Shown here piece by piece: positions 63,041 through 64,000 of a DNA stretch of 64,000 nucleotides. Position numbers and translations under genes: made by a program. The notes beneath the pieces are model-generated. The model was not told where the DNA came from and did no database searches. It saw only the letters and a program-made list of their open reading frames with translations. This DNA is from Candidatus Latescibacterota bacterium (lineage in GTDB: Bacteria > Latescibacterota > UBA2968): the NCBI GenBank assembly GCA_022824945.1, contig JAJDYX010000035.1, positions 50,732-114,731 on the forward strand, read 5' to 3'. The number at the start of each line of letters is the position of its first letter. Position 1 is the first letter of the stretch.

Positions 63041-64000
63041 ATGTTCACTGAAATATCTTTATTCAGTAGCTATCTGAAAACGGCGATCCGTAACCTCGCC
63101 AGGCACCGCATCTACTCTGCCATCAACATCATCGGCATTGCCATCGGCCTCGCCTTCTGCATCCTCACCTACCTCTTTACCTACAACGAATGGACCTACG
63201 ACACCTTTCACAAAAATGCCGACCGCATCTATCGGGTTTGCATAAAGGAGCAAAAGGAGCTACACGAATGGATTACCGGTACGACATCAGACCCCCTCGG
63301 ACCCGCAATAGCAGAAGCATTCCCAGACATGCAGACTGTTCGTTTCATATCTCGCAATGAGAAAATTGGTACAGAAGATCGCGCTTTTCGGGTACAGTTG
63401 GGTTATGTTGACGCCAACTTTCTCGACATTTTTTCTTTTCCAGTTATTCACGGCGATTCCGCTCAAGCACTCCAGGACAAGTATTCCGCGCTCATAACAG
63501 AAAAAACCGCACAGAAATATTTCAACAAAGCCAATCCGGTCGGGGAACTACTTCCAATTCAACGCGGGAAGGAAATTCAAAACTACACCATCACGGGCAT
63601 TGTGCAAAACGCGCCCAACAACTCCACACTTCAATTTGACGTGCTATTGCCATTTGAACAAAGCGAGTTCGAAGACAAATGGTATTCCTCTCTGGTTTCA
63701 ACTTTTATGATGCTCCCTCAAAACGTACACCCTAACAGTCTCGAACAACAATTTCTCAGATGGACCAAAATCTGGTGGGGTGAAAAGAGCGAGGAACAAA
63801 TCAAACTTCAACCACTCACCAAAATGCACTTTGATCAAAACGTGTGGGCAGACGGTCGTAGTAATCCAGTTTATTCATACATCTTATCGGGCATTGCAAT
63901 CCTCGTCCTGTTTATCGCATGTGTCAACTTCATCACCTTAACCCTCGGACGACAGGCAACGCGGGCAAGAGAAGTCGGCTTGCGAAAAGTCGTTGGTGCG
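63041..64000 (+). CDS. MacB/FtsX-like ABC permease, copy 5 (3' end beyond window)
   Basis: 320 residues visible, cut at the edge within the first FtsX block (RAREVGLRKVVGA). Nearly identical to copy 3 over the first 60 residues and again from about 285 on, where the DNA is almost unchanged, but the periplasmic part differs and has an added segment (CIKEQKELHEWITGTT). AAAGGAAAAACC precedes the ATG. Confidence 0.9.
   Translation, partial: MFTEISLFSSYLKTAIRNLARHRIYSAINIIGIAIGLAFCILTYLFTYNEWTYDTFHKNADRIYRVCIKEQKELHEWITGTTSDPLGPAIAEAFPDMQTVRFISRNEKIGTEDRAFRVQLGYVDANFLDIFSFPVIHGDSAQALQDKYSALITEKTAQKYFNKANPVGELLPIQRGKEIQNYTITGIVQNAPNNSTLQFDVLLPFEQSEFEDKWYSSLVSTFMMLPQNVHPNSLEQQFLRWTKIWWGEKSEEQIKLQPLTKMHFDQNVWADGRSNPVYSYILSGIAILVLFIACVNFITLTLGRQATRAREVGLRKVVGA

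Noticed and set aside
1..64000. tRNA, rRNA, insertion sequences, integrases
   Set aside because: No cloverleaf with a T-loop motif, no ribosomal RNA sequence, and no transposase or integrase was found in any translated frame.

Overview
The window is 64 kb of a free-living, Gram-negative-type bacterium of intermediate GC. Evidence for an outer membrane is a predicted outer-membrane barrel, MacB-type permeases and exported LRR and polysaccharide-lyase proteins. Paralogous FtsX/MacB permeases in series, several PhyH dioxygenases, an enolase-superfamily dehydratase, a Rieske protein, dockerin-like EF-hand tails and SDS22-like LRR proteins together suggest a Latescibacterota/Poribacteria-like lineage. 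That placement is an inference from gene content; no rRNA or tRNA gene was seen.

Layout. 1-2.7 kb: a fused membrane/spermidine-synthase-like protein (runs off the left edge) behind a HEPN-MNT pair. 2.8-7 kb: a secreted LRR-Ig-PL6 lyase-dockerin protein overlapping a gamma-glutamyltransferase. 7-15.7 kb: small metabolic and accessory genes, including an APH-like kinase, SDR, QueA-like protein, FG-GAP propeller, a DUF433/DUF5615 pair, NIPSNAP, GNAT, an orphan McrB-like ATPase and a HigBA-type pair. 16-17.5 kb: three tandem 3-TM miniproteins bracketed by two copies of a hairpin repeat. 17.5-21.1 kb: a tight AhpD-DegT-cysteine hydrolase-deacetylase operon. 21.1-28.4 kb: twin LRR lipoprotein-sized proteins, UbiD, YhdH-type reductase, TIM-barrel isomerase and decayed accessory genes.

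28.5-38.6 kb is the chromosomal core on the minus strand: tig-clpP-clpX-engB, a D-threonine-aldolase-like enzyme, serA and purA, then pdxH-pdxJ (vitamin B6) and a GNAT. 38.6-42 kb is an accessory patch in which two short intergenic repeats (called A and B here) recur around unrelated genes: an AlbA-type ATPase lacking its AlbA domain, an MNT nucleotidyltransferase, an XRE regulator with a palindromic operator and an unknown 115-aa protein. 42-46.4 kb holds a barrel protein, a promoter plus structured terminated leader in front of an ECF sigma factor, a cupin and a Rieske-helical protein.

46.4-50.8 kb is a compact minus-strand operon (beta-propeller, PhyH, enolase-superfamily dehydratase, PhyH, FucU mutarotase) that looks like a sugar or sugar-acid catabolic pathway. 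52.2-64 kb is the most striking block: a textbook sigma-54 promoter with two upstream activator-like sites, followed by five large MacB/FtsX-like permeases (the last cut by the window edge), none with an ATPase beside it, with a 47-aa membrane protein and an ECF sigma factor embedded between them. The permeases share nearly identical membrane parts but differ in their periplasmic domains, which suggests duplication with diversification of the exported-substrate or signal-sensing part.
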